Below, in pieces: positions 42,046 to 51,156 of a DNA stretch of 64,000 nt; position 1 is the first letter of the stretch; each line of letters starts with the position of its first letter. The notes beneath the pieces are model-generated. The model did not search any database and had not been told where the DNA came from. It saw only the letters and a list, made by a program, of their open reading frames with translations. Made by a program: the position numbers and the translations under genes. The stretch comes from Sedimentisphaera sp050251615 (GTDB lineage Bacteria; Planctomycetota; Phycisphaerae; Sedimentisphaerales; Sedimentisphaeraceae), in NCBI GenBank assembly GCA_050251615.1, contig JBFWMM010000008.1, forward strand, positions 11,525 to 75,524, read 5' to 3'.

Positions 42046-44225
42046 GAAAAACCTGCTTTTATACTATATTTGCCCTTGCTACTGCGGCCTTTGCCGCTTA
42101 CAGCCCTGTTCTTACCGCCGATATTGCCGATATCACTGAGGGTGTCGAATCAATCGCGGCTCCCGGCGTGCCGGGGAGGCTGAGCCTGTTCAAGCCGTTT
42201 GTCGCTCCAATAGCAACAGACAATACGCTCTCGCAACCAACTGCCGCAATCGGTCGTACCAGAACTGGCCGTTTCCTTTGCTTCGCACACGATGGCTACT
42301 TCAATCCCTCTGAAATAGCCCGCGCTGACACGGCCCGCTTCTACGAGAACGCGATTAAATGGCTTACGGGTAGAGAGGGGCGCGCGAAAATTGCCGTAAT
42401 CGATAATCAGCCGCTGACCGATCTCTTTATTGATTCGCGCTACGATGCCGTCTGCATCACATTCGACAACCGCGATGAAATCCTTGCAAGTGACTTGCTC
42501 GTCTTTAGAGGAGGCAAGCTCAGAGAAAAGGATATTGATACTGCGAAAGAGATGTTTCTGCGTGGCAAATCCATTATGACAGGCCTGCCAGGCTGGGGTT
42601 GGAGGCAACTCAACGCCGGCAAAGACTTGAGCGAATGTGCGCTGAACAAGCTGTTTGTTGATTATGGATTATTCTTTGCCGATGGTTACTCTGACGCCGG
42701 AGAATCTCATACTTTCGCAGTCTTAAAGGAGCCGGTTCAATCACTCAATGCCGCAGTCGCTTATGAAAAGCTTCTCAAATCCGTGGCTGCCGGCAAGCAG
42801 GACAACCTTACCGAATACTGCCGTACAGTGGAGCTGGCGATAGAAAGCTTGCCGCTTGATGAGCCTGTTTTTATGGCTCGTATGCTGAAGAATGCGCGTA
42901 GCGACAGGGTGATTCCGAGCGAAAAATCGCCGGTAAGGCGTGATGATTACCTTTCACGTTTTGCTTTGATAGCGCAGGCAAGGCTTCAGACTTCCCTGCC
43001 ACCGAATAAAATCAAGGCATCTCCGTGCTCGTTTGATTTTCCCGGGCGCCTTGCGTTAGGCGCGGAGACGGTTAGCAAGACTGTCTCACTCGAACTTGCT
43101 ATGCAGAGATGGCATTCAACCGGCCTCTATGCAGGCGCGGGTGAGTTGTTTGATGTTACGTTACCACCGGACGCCCCACCGTTGAGCCTGCAAATTGGCA
43201 CACACACCGACAAACTCTGGGGGCTTGATCAATGGAAAAGGTTTCCGCAAGTTACGGCTTCCATTAAGCTCAAGGGGGGAGTCAACACTTGCGCATCGGC
43301 ATTCGGCGGGCTGATCTATATTGATGTTCCGCGTGGCTACAGCGGTGAGATTGATGTAAAGATTGATGGCGCCTTTGCTGCTGCAAGGTATGTTCTTGGG
43401 CAGACAAAAACTGCCGACTGGAAAGATATACGCCGCTCGCCTGCTCCGTGGGCAGAGCTTGAAGGGGAGAATGTCGTGATTACGGTGCCGCGCGAAATCG
43501 TGCTTCGCCTTGACGAGCCGGAGGCTCTTGTCAAAAAATGGGATGAGATCTTTGATGCCTGCGCCGAGCTTAAAGGCAGCCCCGTAAAGCGCGCCTATAA
43601 GGAACGCATCACGGCGGACGTGCAGATCAGCGCAGGCTATATGCACTCCGGCTACCCCATTATGACCCACAGCGACCAGTACAGTAACCTCGCCGACATA
43701 AACAATCTCAAAAGCGGCAACTGGGGCTTTTTCCACGAAATCGGGCACAACCATCAGGATGCCGCATGGACATTCGATGGCTCAACCGAAGTTACCGTAA
43801 ACATATTCACACTGTACATCTACAACAGGGCTTGCGGCAAGGGTGTGTTTGAGTCGGGCAATCTTTCACCTGAAAGAGCAAAACAGCTGCATGCTGATTT
43901 TATCAGCCGCGGCGCAGACTTTGCCGCATGGAAGAGCGACCCGTTTATCGGGCTTATGCCATACGCTATACTTGCGGAAGAATTTGGCTGGGAGCCGTAT
44001 AAAGCCGTATTCAGGAAGTACGGAGAGCTTTCTTCAGATGAAGCCCCGCAAACAGATGTGCAGAAAATGGATATGTGGGTGCGGCTGTTTTCAGAGGCCA
44101 TCAGGCGTGATCTCACCCCCTTCTTCACCTACTGGGGCTGGCCCCTTTCCGATGAGCTTAAGGCAGAACTTGACGGCAAATATCCGCGCTATGATATTTC
44201 GGATTTACGCGCTGTATCGTTGTAA
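42042..44225 (+). CDS. Secreted M60-family (enhancin-like) metallopeptidase, 727 aa
   Basis: A signal peptide of about 20 residues is followed by an N-terminal region resembling a glutamine-amidotransferase-like fold (about 40-240), then linker and beta domains, then the peptidase M60 domain. Its zinc motif is HEIGHNHQ (about residues 565-572) with a downstream Glu in GSTEVTVNIF. M60 enzymes cleave mucin-type glycoproteins. The same domain order (GATase-like head plus M60) is known in TCAF-like proteins. ATG 42042 overlaps the dgt stop (ATGA); longer starts lie inside dgt. Confidence 0.88.
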   Translation: MRKTCFYTIFALATAAFAAYSPVLTADIADITEGVESIAAPGVPGRLSLFKPFVAPIATDNTLSQPTAAIGRTRTGRFLCFAHDGYFNPSEIARADTARFYENAIKWLTGREGRAKIAVIDNQPLTDLFIDSRYDAVCITFDNRDEILASDLLVFRGGKLREKDIDTAKEMFLRGKSIMTGLPGWGWRQLNAGKDLSECALNKLFVDYGLFFADGYSDAGESHTFAVLKEPVQSLNAAVAYEKLLKSVAAGKQDNLTEYCRTVELAIESLPLDEPVFMARMLKNARSDRVIPSEKSPVRRDDYLSRFALIAQARLQTSLPPNKIKASPCSFDFPGRLALGAETVSKTVSLELAMQRWHSTGLYAGAGELFDVTLPPDAPPLSLQIGTHTDKLWGLDQWKRFPQVTASIKLKGGVNTCASAFGGLIYIDVPRGYSGEIDVKIDGAFAAARYVLGQTKTADWKDIRRSPAPWAELEGENVVITVPREIVLRLDEPEALVKKWDEIFDACAELKGSPVKRAYKERITADVQISAGYMHSGYPIMTHSDQYSNLADINNLKSGNWGFFHEIGHNHQDAAWTFDGSTEVTVNIFTLYIYNRACGKGVFESGNLSPERAKQLHADFISRGADFAAWKSDPFIGLMPYAILAEEFGWEPYKAVFRKYGELSSDEAPQTDVQKMDMWVRLFSEAIRRDLTPFFTYWGWPLSDELKAELDGKYPRYDISDLRAVSL

Positions 44226-44240
44226 AACATGCGCAAATGC

Positions 44241-44268
44241 TTGACTTTACCGGCATTTACCGTATCTT
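44241..44268 (+). promoter_or_regulatory. Promoter of tRNA-Leu(CAA)
   Basis: TTGACT (44241-44246) and TATCTT (44263-44268) with a 16-bp spacer, ending 14 bases before the tRNA. Confidence 0.5.
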
Positions 44269-44282
44269 TATTCATTCCACTT

Positions 44283-44366
44283 GCCGGAGTGGCGGAATCG
44301 GCAGACGCGAAGGATTCAAAATCCTTTCCTGGCAACAGGGTGTGGGTTCAAGTCCCACCTCCGGTA
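44283..44366 (+). tRNA. tRNA-Leu (anticodon CAA)
   Basis: Acceptor GCCGGAG pairs with CTCCGGT (first pair G-U) plus discriminator A. Anticodon stem AAGGA/TCCTT encloses loop TTCAAAA with anticodon CAA. A class-II variable arm and the GGTTCAA T-loop are present. It has its own promoter between the M60 and lamin-tail genes. Confidence 0.94.
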
Positions 44367-44428
44367 TTATATCCCGTTTTTCATCCTCGAACTTCCATAT
44401 TACAAGCGCTTTGGTCTGTCGCTTTACG

Positions 44429-45451
44429 TCAATGCCCCGGAGACGCTGCGAGGGCGCGCCAGTTGGAATAGTCATTTGCGTAAGCGGAGAGATTAGCTCT
44501 GTTGAGCGAGGCGCCGTCTGCCGAGACCGGCCACGGAGCGCTTTCGCTGTAATCGACTTTTTCTATGGGTATCATATAACGTTCGGAGCCGTATTCGAGG
44601 TCGCCAGGGATTTGCAGCTCGATCTGCTCTCCACCGTTGTTAAGGGCGCCTGAATACGGGCCAAACACTTTTCCAAGCCCTGCGTAGCAAGCCAGAGCCG
44701 GATTCTTAGCCACCACAACCACCTCGCCGGCAGCAAGAATCGTGTTTACGGGAAATTCAAAGCCAATCCCCTTGATGCACCATGACAAATCTTCTTTTAT
44801 TTTTTTCTCCGGAGAAATGGCCGTAGTTACTTCCCGCTCAACAAGAACTACCGGCCGCTCCGAGCGGTTCTTCAACTCGATAAATTCATACTCTTTCCCC
44901 TCAGGCGGATTGTAGTAGATTTCAGTTATTACTACAGGGGAGATGTAAGGGAGACTGTTTTGCGCGCCGGGAGTTGCCTTGTCCATTGGCGTAAAATAGC
45001 AGGAGCCGGGTGCCGCGGTCTTCTCAAAACGACCAAAGCTGCGCCCGTTCGGCGATGCATCAAAAGCCACTTGATTGCTCGCGCCGTCCTTATTAACGAG
45101 ATAAACCGTTTCCCCCGCTTCGCTCAGCCCGAAAGGTTCTATGCAACCTGAATCCGTCAATTTGCCGAATGAATCATACTGGTAGAAAACGAGGTATCCG
45201 CATGCCTCTATCACGGTGTCTGACGCAATTCGGTACTTTTTTTCGATCAATCCCCCTTTGCCAGAATCAGAGAGATACCAACCGCCAATATCTATCGCCT
45301 TGTCAGTTGTATTGTAAAGCTCTATCCAATCTGAAGCCTTCCCATGCGAATGGGCGAGAAGTTCATTTATGACAACTCTCTCCTCTGCTCCTGTACAAGC
45401 CGGCAAAACAACCGCAAAACAAAAAAGTGAAGCAATAAAACGTATCATCAC
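44429..45451 (-). CDS. Secreted protein with two lamin-tail domains, 340 aa
   Basis: A signal peptide (to about residue 22) is followed by two LTD (lamin-tail) beta-sandwich domains: VVINELLAHSH...WIELYNTT...GGWYLSD at about 26-150 and VVITEIYYNPP...YEFIELKNRS at about 165-330. LTDs in bacterial secreted proteins are assumed to be binding or adhesion modules. The whole protein parallels the last 325 residues of its upstream neighbour, and the C-terminal DNA is about 90% identical to it. The start (GTG 45449-45451 or ATG 45446-45448) overlaps the neighbour's stop codon, so the pair is co-translated. Confidence 0.82.
   Translation of the reverse strand: MMIRFIASLFCFAVVLPACTGAEERVVINELLAHSHGKASDWIELYNTTDKAIDIGGWYLSDSGKGGLIEKKYRIASDTVIEACGYLVFYQYDSFGKLTDSGCIEPFGLSEAGETVYLVNKDGASNQVAFDASPNGRSFGRFEKTAAPGSCYFTPMDKATPGAQNSLPYISPVVITEIYYNPPEGKEYEFIELKNRSERPVVLVEREVTTAISPEKKIKEDLSWCIKGIGFEFPVNTILAAGEVVVVAKNPALACYAGLGKVFGPYSGALNNGGEQIELQIPGDLEYGSERYMIPIEKVDYSESAPWPVSADGASLNRANLSAYANDYSNWRALAASPGH
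44513..44731 (-). repeat. Duplicated C-terminal LTD coding segment, copy 1 (copy 2 at 45541-45759)
   Basis: The two segments align at a constant offset of 1028 bases without indels over about 219 positions. I count roughly 20 mismatches by eye. The segment encodes the end of the last lamin-tail domain and the protein C-terminus. Confidence 0.85.
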
Positions 45452-48400
45452 AATTCTCCATGAGATGGGGCAAGTGCGCGCCAGTTAGTGTAATCTCTTG
45501 CGTATTCATCCAAATATATTCTATTGAGCGAGTACCCTGAGCCGTCTGCCGAGATCGGCCAGGGGGCGCTGTCGCTGTAATCAATTATTTCTAAGGGTAT
45601 CATATAGCGTTCGGAGCCGTATTCGAGGTCGCCTTGGATTTGCAACTCGATCTGCTCTCCGTTGTTGTTAAGGGCGCCTGAATACGGGCCAAATACTTTC
45701 CCAAGCCCTGCGTAGCAAGCCAGAGCCGGATTCTTCGCCACAACAACCACTTCGCCCGGAGCGAGCGTTATGCCTGCGGGAAAATCAAAGCCTATACCGT
45801 CAATTCGCCAGGGTAGCCTTTGCGTAATAAAGACGCCCTGCGATGTTTCCGTGGACACGTCCGTTTCAAGGGCAACCGCGGAAGCGCTGCGGTTGCATAG
45901 CTCAACGAACTCATAATCTGAATCCTCAGAAGGATGGTAATAGATTTCAGTAATTACTACCGGCGGTACATAAGGCAATGTGTTGATAGAACCTGGGGTA
46001 GGCTCGGTCATAGGTGCAAAATCATAGCCCCCTGAAAGCTCCGTTTTTTCGTATCTGCCGAAGCTGCGGCCTGTTGGCGAGGCGTCAAAATTCTCAGCAG
46101 TGCTGTAGAGTCCTGTAACCGCAGTGCCGGCTCCGCTGAACAGATACAGGCTTTCTCCTCCCTCGCTGAGGCCGAACGGCACAAAACAACCATCCGCGGC
46201 GATATTGCCGAAAGTTTCATTCTCATAGAAAACGATGTAGCCTTGCGAAGGTATGGTGGTACCCGCGGGGATGCGATATTTCATAATATCAGGTTCGTTA
46301 CCGGTCGAATCAGAAAGAAACCAACCGCAGAGGTCTATGTCGTAAGCGGTTTTATTGTAGAGCTCTATCCAGTCGGGCGCTTCGGCATGGGAATGGGCGA
46401 GCAGCTCGTTTATCACGATTGAGTCGGGAGCAAGTGCGCCAAGAGCCGCCCTGCCGGGAGTGCCGCCGGCCTGAACGCTCGCGCGCCAGCCGGCCGAATC
46501 ATCCCAAAGCTCAACCGGTTGGGTGGGATCTGAGATGGTAAGCGAGAAACCCTCGCCATCGGTTAAGACGTACCAGCTGTCTTTGTATTTGAAAGACAAA
46601 ACATTTTCGCCGAGAGGGTCTTTGAGGGTAATCTTTTCGGAATCGTTGTCGAGCGAGCCTGACACCCACTGCCGCACAGAGACGATTGCCGGAATATCGC
46701 TGTAGAAGGCAGTGAAGGCGTCAATGTCCTTAACGAGCAAAGCATAGCCGCCCGCGGGGATGTAGGTATAGTCGAAAGAGTGGTCGATTCCGGAAGAGAA
46801 GCTCATCAGCTTAACATTCAGGTCGGATGAGCTGATATTATGCAGCTCGATGTATTCAGTCCCGCTGACTCGCGGATGATACATTACTTCCGTAATCCTT
46901 ATAGCCTCATTCAGGCGCGAATCTGCAAAAACAGCATCAGCAAGAGCGCTCCACTGCCCGCCGCCGTTGAGTCTGGCTTTAACGCGAGTGGAGGAACTCA
47001 TGTCAATGGTCGAGCTGAGATAACGTTTGGCGGTGCCGCTTATAGCACCCGTCCAGTACTCGCGCGGGTCGGAGCCGTCAAGCGTGTAATATATCAGGCC
47101 GACATCCGAAGTACTCATCCCAAGAGAGACAGGGCAACCAATATAGCCGCCGGTGGTTGGAGCTGTGCCAATCTTGAAGGCAGGCGGCTCGATATTCGGA
47201 TACAGCGGCAGAGGAAGCTGTCTGAAATGCGAGATGGTATTTGCCGGCTTCAGGGCGAAATAGCTGTCAAGAAGGGCTATCTGCGGATCCCAGAAATCTT
47301 TTTTTGTATAGAGGTAAGAAGTACCGGAGGGGAACACATCCCTGCGGCAGTCGCCCCATCTTGCGCTTTCAGCGATTACAGCCCGTTCGATTTCCGCGGC
47401 TCTGGCGGCAAGCCTTGCCGAAGCGGCCTCATAAGTGAGAGCACCATCGCTGTGAAAGTGTTTGTAGAGGCGGTCTGCGAAACGCTGGCGGAATTCGGGG
47501 ATGTCGTCAAGGTAGCCGAGAAGGAAGGGCGAGTTGAAATCACTTACGGGTGATGTGTTGCCCGAATTGCCGTTCTCGCTGGTGCGCTCGGTGTCCCAGA
47601 GATAGAAATTCCACGGCGCACGGAATACTCCGCCCCCTGCCACGCGCCAGTTGCCGTCGGTTTTTAAGTCCTGATTCAGCGCGTAATGCTGTACGATCGT
47701 CCAGTCGATGTAGTTGTCCACATCCAGCACCTTTTTGATCGCTTCCCAGCCGGCTTGTGTCGTGCGCAGGCCGGAGGAAACGGTCTGCTGCATCTCGTTC
47801 CATGCGGTGCTGTCGCCATCAGATACTTCCCCACCGTTCAGTGCATCGTAGTACTCGCTGTCTCCGCCTTCGTATGAGGCGTAATGCGAGGCTTCCGGCC
47901 TCTCGTGCAGGTCATACACGCCCCAGTAGAGGCCGTCCAAGTATAGGTGTACGAATCTGCCCGAACCACCGCCCTGCTGCCCCATGGCGATAATGGCGTC
48001 TCTGTTGAGCTGGTCGCGCAGAAGTGTGCCTCGGGGCCTCTGATTGGCATCCCAGTGTGTCCATGAATTATTGTACGTAGCTCTAAGCTGGAGGCTGTCG
48101 AACGTCTCGACATCCGTCTGGCTGAACAGCTTTTCCTTAAGGTCCGCATCACCGTATCCGCCGCGAAAACGCAGACTGAATGAGTGCTTAGGGTCGTTGT
48201 CGCGGCTGGCAAATCCCGTAATCTGGATACCGCAGTTCACCTGAAACTCGGTGCCATCAGGCGCATTGAAGTACTCGACAGAAATTGGCCTCTCCCATGC
48301 ATCACCGGAGTTGGCGGGGTGCGTGTATATGCCTATGGTTGAACCGAAGAGGTTCTCCGGAGAGCTGGCGATTGAGAGTACGGGCAGAGATTTGAGAGCA

Positions 48401-50796
48401 TCCTCGATAACTGCTTTCGCTTCATCTTCCGAATACGACGAGCTGCCCGCAACGAGTTTAATGTCGGACGAATCATCTTCCATTGCGTAATCGGCAGTGC
48501 AGATTGTCCAGCTGGTTGAGTATCGCGAGTCATTCGGTCGCTGTTGTAAAACGACATCGGAAGTCATTATGTATGTCTGCGTGTCTGTGTTGGAGGCAAT
48601 CAGCCCTGACTTGAACGCTTTTGCGCGCAGGCACGTGGTTCCAGAGATCTGTACGGGACCACTGTAAAGTAGGGTACTGCCTCCGACGGATTCAGCCGGC
48701 TCAGAGCCGTCAATAGTGTAATGAATTTCTGCTTCCGGCGTATCGCAGGTTATCAGCACATCAAAGGGTGCGTCATAAAAGCCGCGGTCAACGCTGAACT
48801 TTGTGTCTTCAACCATTGCTGGAATTGATGTGTCGCTGTTGGGCCAACCGGTCCAGTGCCCGCTTATGAAGTAACCGGCTGATGGTTCGCTGAGGTATCC
48901 TACAGAATTGTCGGCGGCGATGCCGTATGACTTATATGGTATCTGCTGAGGGTAGTCGCAAATGTCCGAAACGGTTTGGCCGTCCGGAGAGACTATAGCG
49001 AGGTGGCCACCTGTGGAGCTGAGCTTGAAATTCATGTGAAGGTTGCCGTAGTAATCGGCGAATGGGTAGTTGTCGGGGAAGGTGCCTGCGTCTTTGCCCG
49101 AGGCAAACAAAACGAGATAATCACCCGGCTGAATATCGGGAGAAAGAGATGAATCAGCGGGGAATTGCCACTTGGTAAGATCGGCCGGATCATCGGTCAG
49201 ATACCAGCCGGCAAGATTTACAGCTTGCTGCGAATTGTTGCGAAGCTCGATCCAGTCGAGGTAAACATTACCCGATGACGAGCTGTTCCAAGGGTACCTG
49301 GTATAGATGTTCAGCGGATTGATAAAGGGTATGTATGAATTGATTGCCATAAATTCATTGATGAGAATATCGCCGCGCTGCATAACGTATTCTACTTTAT
49401 GCACGTTCAGACTTGATCGGGTGATATTGACCGTCTGCTCGCCGGGTTTAGTCCAGCCCTGCGCCAAAGCAAATTCGAGCGTATGCTCACCCGCAGGCAA
49501 AGAGAAAACCGTATCGGAGGAGTTTTGCCAGCTGCCACCGTCCACGCGCCACATTGCACCTGCCTCAATCGCTTCGGCCGGTGAAAGCTCCACGCGCAGA
49601 GAGCCGGTCCAGTTTTCCAGCCAGGACATGGCAAGAAGAGTGAGCTCTGAAATCGAAACGAGGCTGTCGCCGTCAAGATCTGCCAGAGCCGCCGAAGACT
49701 CATCAAGCCAGTCTATCCCAATTAGCGCCATATCCTGAAGGTTTGTTATACAGTCGCCGTTTACGTCTCCTTCGGGGCATAGCGGTTCAGATACAGTAAC
49801 AGTAACTGTATCTAAGGAGGTGAGCTCACCGTCTGTTGCCTTGAGTTGCAAGATGTATGTTCCTGCTACGGGGAAACGCACGGTAGCCTGCGGGTTGGTG
49901 TCGTCTGAAAACTGCGCCTCTGCGGGGCCAGAAAGCTGAGACCATTTTGCCGAAAGGAAGCCGTCGGGCAAGCCGTTGCCGTCATCTGTAACAACGCCAT
50001 CGAGCGTGAGATATATACGTGGCAGTATCAGGTAGCCGCCTGCGCCTGCATCCACGTATGGTGCTTCATTGGAAGAGTTGTTAATCTGGCTCAGCATAAA
50101 CCCGTGCAGAGGGTAACCCTGGCGTCCATCGGAATCTCCGCTGATTGTATAGATTGTAAATGAGCCATCCTTACCGGCGACAATTTCGTCCCAGCGCACG
50201 ACAAAGCCTTCATTGCTGTTGTCAGCGGCGCGGAAAATGGTTGTATCCCCATCCTTGAACACAACGCCGTCCGAGCTGGTGTTTGAGTAGGAATCGGCGC
50301 CAAGAATCGTACATACGCTTTCTCTGTCGGGATATTCTGAATTGCGAAAGGCCGCGCCGGTGAAAGTGTAGAGCCTTGCGGGATTGAGTCCGGTGAAAGT
50401 GATTGCGACAAACCAGCAATCCTCGCTGCAGGAAGAACAATGCTGAATGATCGTACCACTGAAATCCACCTTGCCGCAGAAAATGTCGCAGGCATCTGTC
50501 CCTGTATCAGGATTGACTCCGTAATTAAGCACCGTTTTAGGCTGAATGGCCGGATCTGATGGAATAGTGAACGTAACTGTCGGCATTGAGTCTGTGGAGC
50601 CGGTGGTATCATTTACAAGCGGGCCGCTGCTTTGGCCTGAAAAGTCCAGGTACGCAGAGTAGTCGGTAGTATTTACGTTGTAATGAGCCGAAGAGCCGAT
50701 GCAATCATTATATGCGGTCCACTCAACCTCACCTGCCGTACTGAAACAAGCAAGCAGGATAATCAAAGCAGTGCTTAACGCTGCGTTATATTTCAT
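45448..50796 (-). CDS. Giant secreted CotH-kinase protein with dockerin-like, chitobiase-like and lamin-tail domains, 1782 aa
   Basis: Signal peptide (1-22). N-terminal beta domain (23-240) with several cysteines. PKD-like domain (245-336). Dockerin-like EF-hand pair (343-395; GDVNGDCITNLQDM and DLDGDSLVSISEL). PEGA-like domain (400-460). First LTD (475-580). CHB_HEX/chitobiase C-like domain (about 690-765; IHYTIDGSEP). CotH-like kinase region (about 800-1160; YLDGLYWGVYDLHERPEA, later FYLWDTE). Second chitobiase-like domain (about 1215; IYYTLDGSDP). LTD (about 1300). Two more LTDs (1455-1780). CotH proteins are atypical kinases known from spore coats, and in Planctomycetota they occur in large exported proteins of unknown role. 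The dockerin-like pair suggests docking or calcium binding. The last two LTDs are duplicated as the next gene. Confidence 0.85.
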   Translation of the reverse strand: MKYNAALSTALIILLACFSTAGEVEWTAYNDCIGSSAHYNVNTTDYSAYLDFSGQSSGPLVNDTTGSTDSMPTVTFTIPSDPAIQPKTVLNYGVNPDTGTDACDIFCGKVDFSGTIIQHCSSCSEDCWFVAITFTGLNPARLYTFTGAAFRNSEYPDRESVCTILGADSYSNTSSDGVVFKDGDTTIFRAADNSNEGFVVRWDEIVAGKDGSFTIYTISGDSDGRQGYPLHGFMLSQINNSSNEAPYVDAGAGGYLILPRIYLTLDGVVTDDGNGLPDGFLSAKWSQLSGPAEAQFSDDTNPQATVRFPVAGTYILQLKATDGELTSLDTVTVTVSEPLCPEGDVNGDCITNLQDMALIGIDWLDESSAALADLDGDSLVSISELTLLAMSWLENWTGSLRVELSPAEAIEAGAMWRVDGGSWQNSSDTVFSLPAGEHTLEFALAQGWTKPGEQTVNITRSSLNVHKVEYVMQRGDILINEFMAINSYIPFINPLNIYTRYPWNSSSSGNVYLDWIELRNNSQQAVNLAGWYLTDDPADLTKWQFPADSSLSPDIQPGDYLVLFASGKDAGTFPDNYPFADYYGNLHMNFKLSSTGGHLAIVSPDGQTVSDICDYPQQIPYKSYGIAADNSVGYLSEPSAGYFISGHWTGWPNSDTSIPAMVEDTKFSVDRGFYDAPFDVLITCDTPEAEIHYTIDGSEPAESVGGSTLLYSGPVQISGTTCLRAKAFKSGLIASNTDTQTYIMTSDVVLQQRPNDSRYSTSWTICTADYAMEDDSSDIKLVAGSSSYSEDEAKAVIEDALKSLPVLSIASSPENLFGSTIGIYTHPANSGDAWERPISVEYFNAPDGTEFQVNCGIQITGFASRDNDPKHSFSLRFRGGYGDADLKEKLFSQTDVETFDSLQLRATYNNSWTHWDANQRPRGTLLRDQLNRDAIIAMGQQGGGSGRFVHLYLDGLYWGVYDLHERPEASHYASYEGGDSEYYDALNGGEVSDGDSTAWNEMQQTVSSGLRTTQAGWEAIKKVLDVDNYIDWTIVQHYALNQDLKTDGNWRVAGGGVFRAPWNFYLWDTERTSENGNSGNTSPVSDFNSPFLLGYLDDIPEFRQRFADRLYKHFHSDGALTYEAASARLAARAAEIERAVIAESARWGDCRRDVFPSGTSYLYTKKDFWDPQIALLDSYFALKPANTISHFRQLPLPLYPNIEPPAFKIGTAPTTGGYIGCPVSLGMSTSDVGLIYYTLDGSDPREYWTGAISGTAKRYLSSTIDMSSSTRVKARLNGGGQWSALADAVFADSRLNEAIRITEVMYHPRVSGTEYIELHNISSSDLNVKLMSFSSGIDHSFDYTYIPAGGYALLVKDIDAFTAFYSDIPAIVSVRQWVSGSLDNDSEKITLKDPLGENVLSFKYKDSWYVLTDGEGFSLTISDPTQPVELWDDSAGWRASVQAGGTPGRAALGALAPDSIVINELLAHSHAEAPDWIELYNKTAYDIDLCGWFLSDSTGNEPDIMKYRIPAGTTIPSQGYIVFYENETFGNIAADGCFVPFGLSEGGESLYLFSGAGTAVTGLYSTAENFDASPTGRSFGRYEKTELSGGYDFAPMTEPTPGSINTLPYVPPVVITEIYYHPSEDSDYEFVELCNRSASAVALETDVSTETSQGVFITQRLPWRIDGIGFDFPAGITLAPGEVVVVAKNPALACYAGLGKVFGPYSGALNNNGEQIELQIQGDLEYGSERYMIPLEIIDYSDSAPWPISADGSGYSLNRIYLDEYARDYTNWRALAPSHGEL

Positions 50797-51156
50797 AAAT
50801 ACAGTCTTTCCTCAAAGAACACCATTCCCGCTGAAGTGCCGCAATGGATTACCCCATAAATAAATGCCGAAAACGCCAATCTCGGCCGCGAGCAGAATAA
50901 ATGTAATCTGTTAATATATTGATAGAACCTTTTATGGCAATGATGCAACGGCAAGAATGTTGAAATAAATTCACTAATTGACCTATTGGGAGCAGTTTGA
51001 TAATTTTGAAAGGGACGAAATAATTTACCTAAATTCAACCGATTTACTTAAATTTCTAATGAACTAACGCGATGTAGTATCGTATGATTGATAACCGGTT
51101 GCAAACACTCTGAAGTAAATTATAATACCATCTGATAAACAGAAAGGCGTATCAAT
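50797..51156. other. Intergenic region between the divergent CotH and cusB genes
   Basis: 360 bases, A+T-rich, with no convincing gene. The right end holds the cusB promoter, listed separately. No CueR-type or CopY-type operator was recognised by eye. Confidence 0.6.
51099..51126 (+). promoter_or_regulatory. Promoter of cusBA
   Basis: TTGCAA (51099-51104) and TATAAT (51121-51126) with a 16-bp spacer, about 30 bases before the ATG at 51157. Confidence 0.5.

Noticed and set aside
44237..44653. Plus-strand frames of 60-138 residues over the tRNA
   Set aside because: They run through tRNA-Leu(CAA) and then antisense to the lamin-tail gene.
50797..51038. 81-residue minus-strand frame upstream of the CotH gene
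   Set aside because: A+T-rich low-complexity sequence, no ribosome binding site, no recognisable motif.
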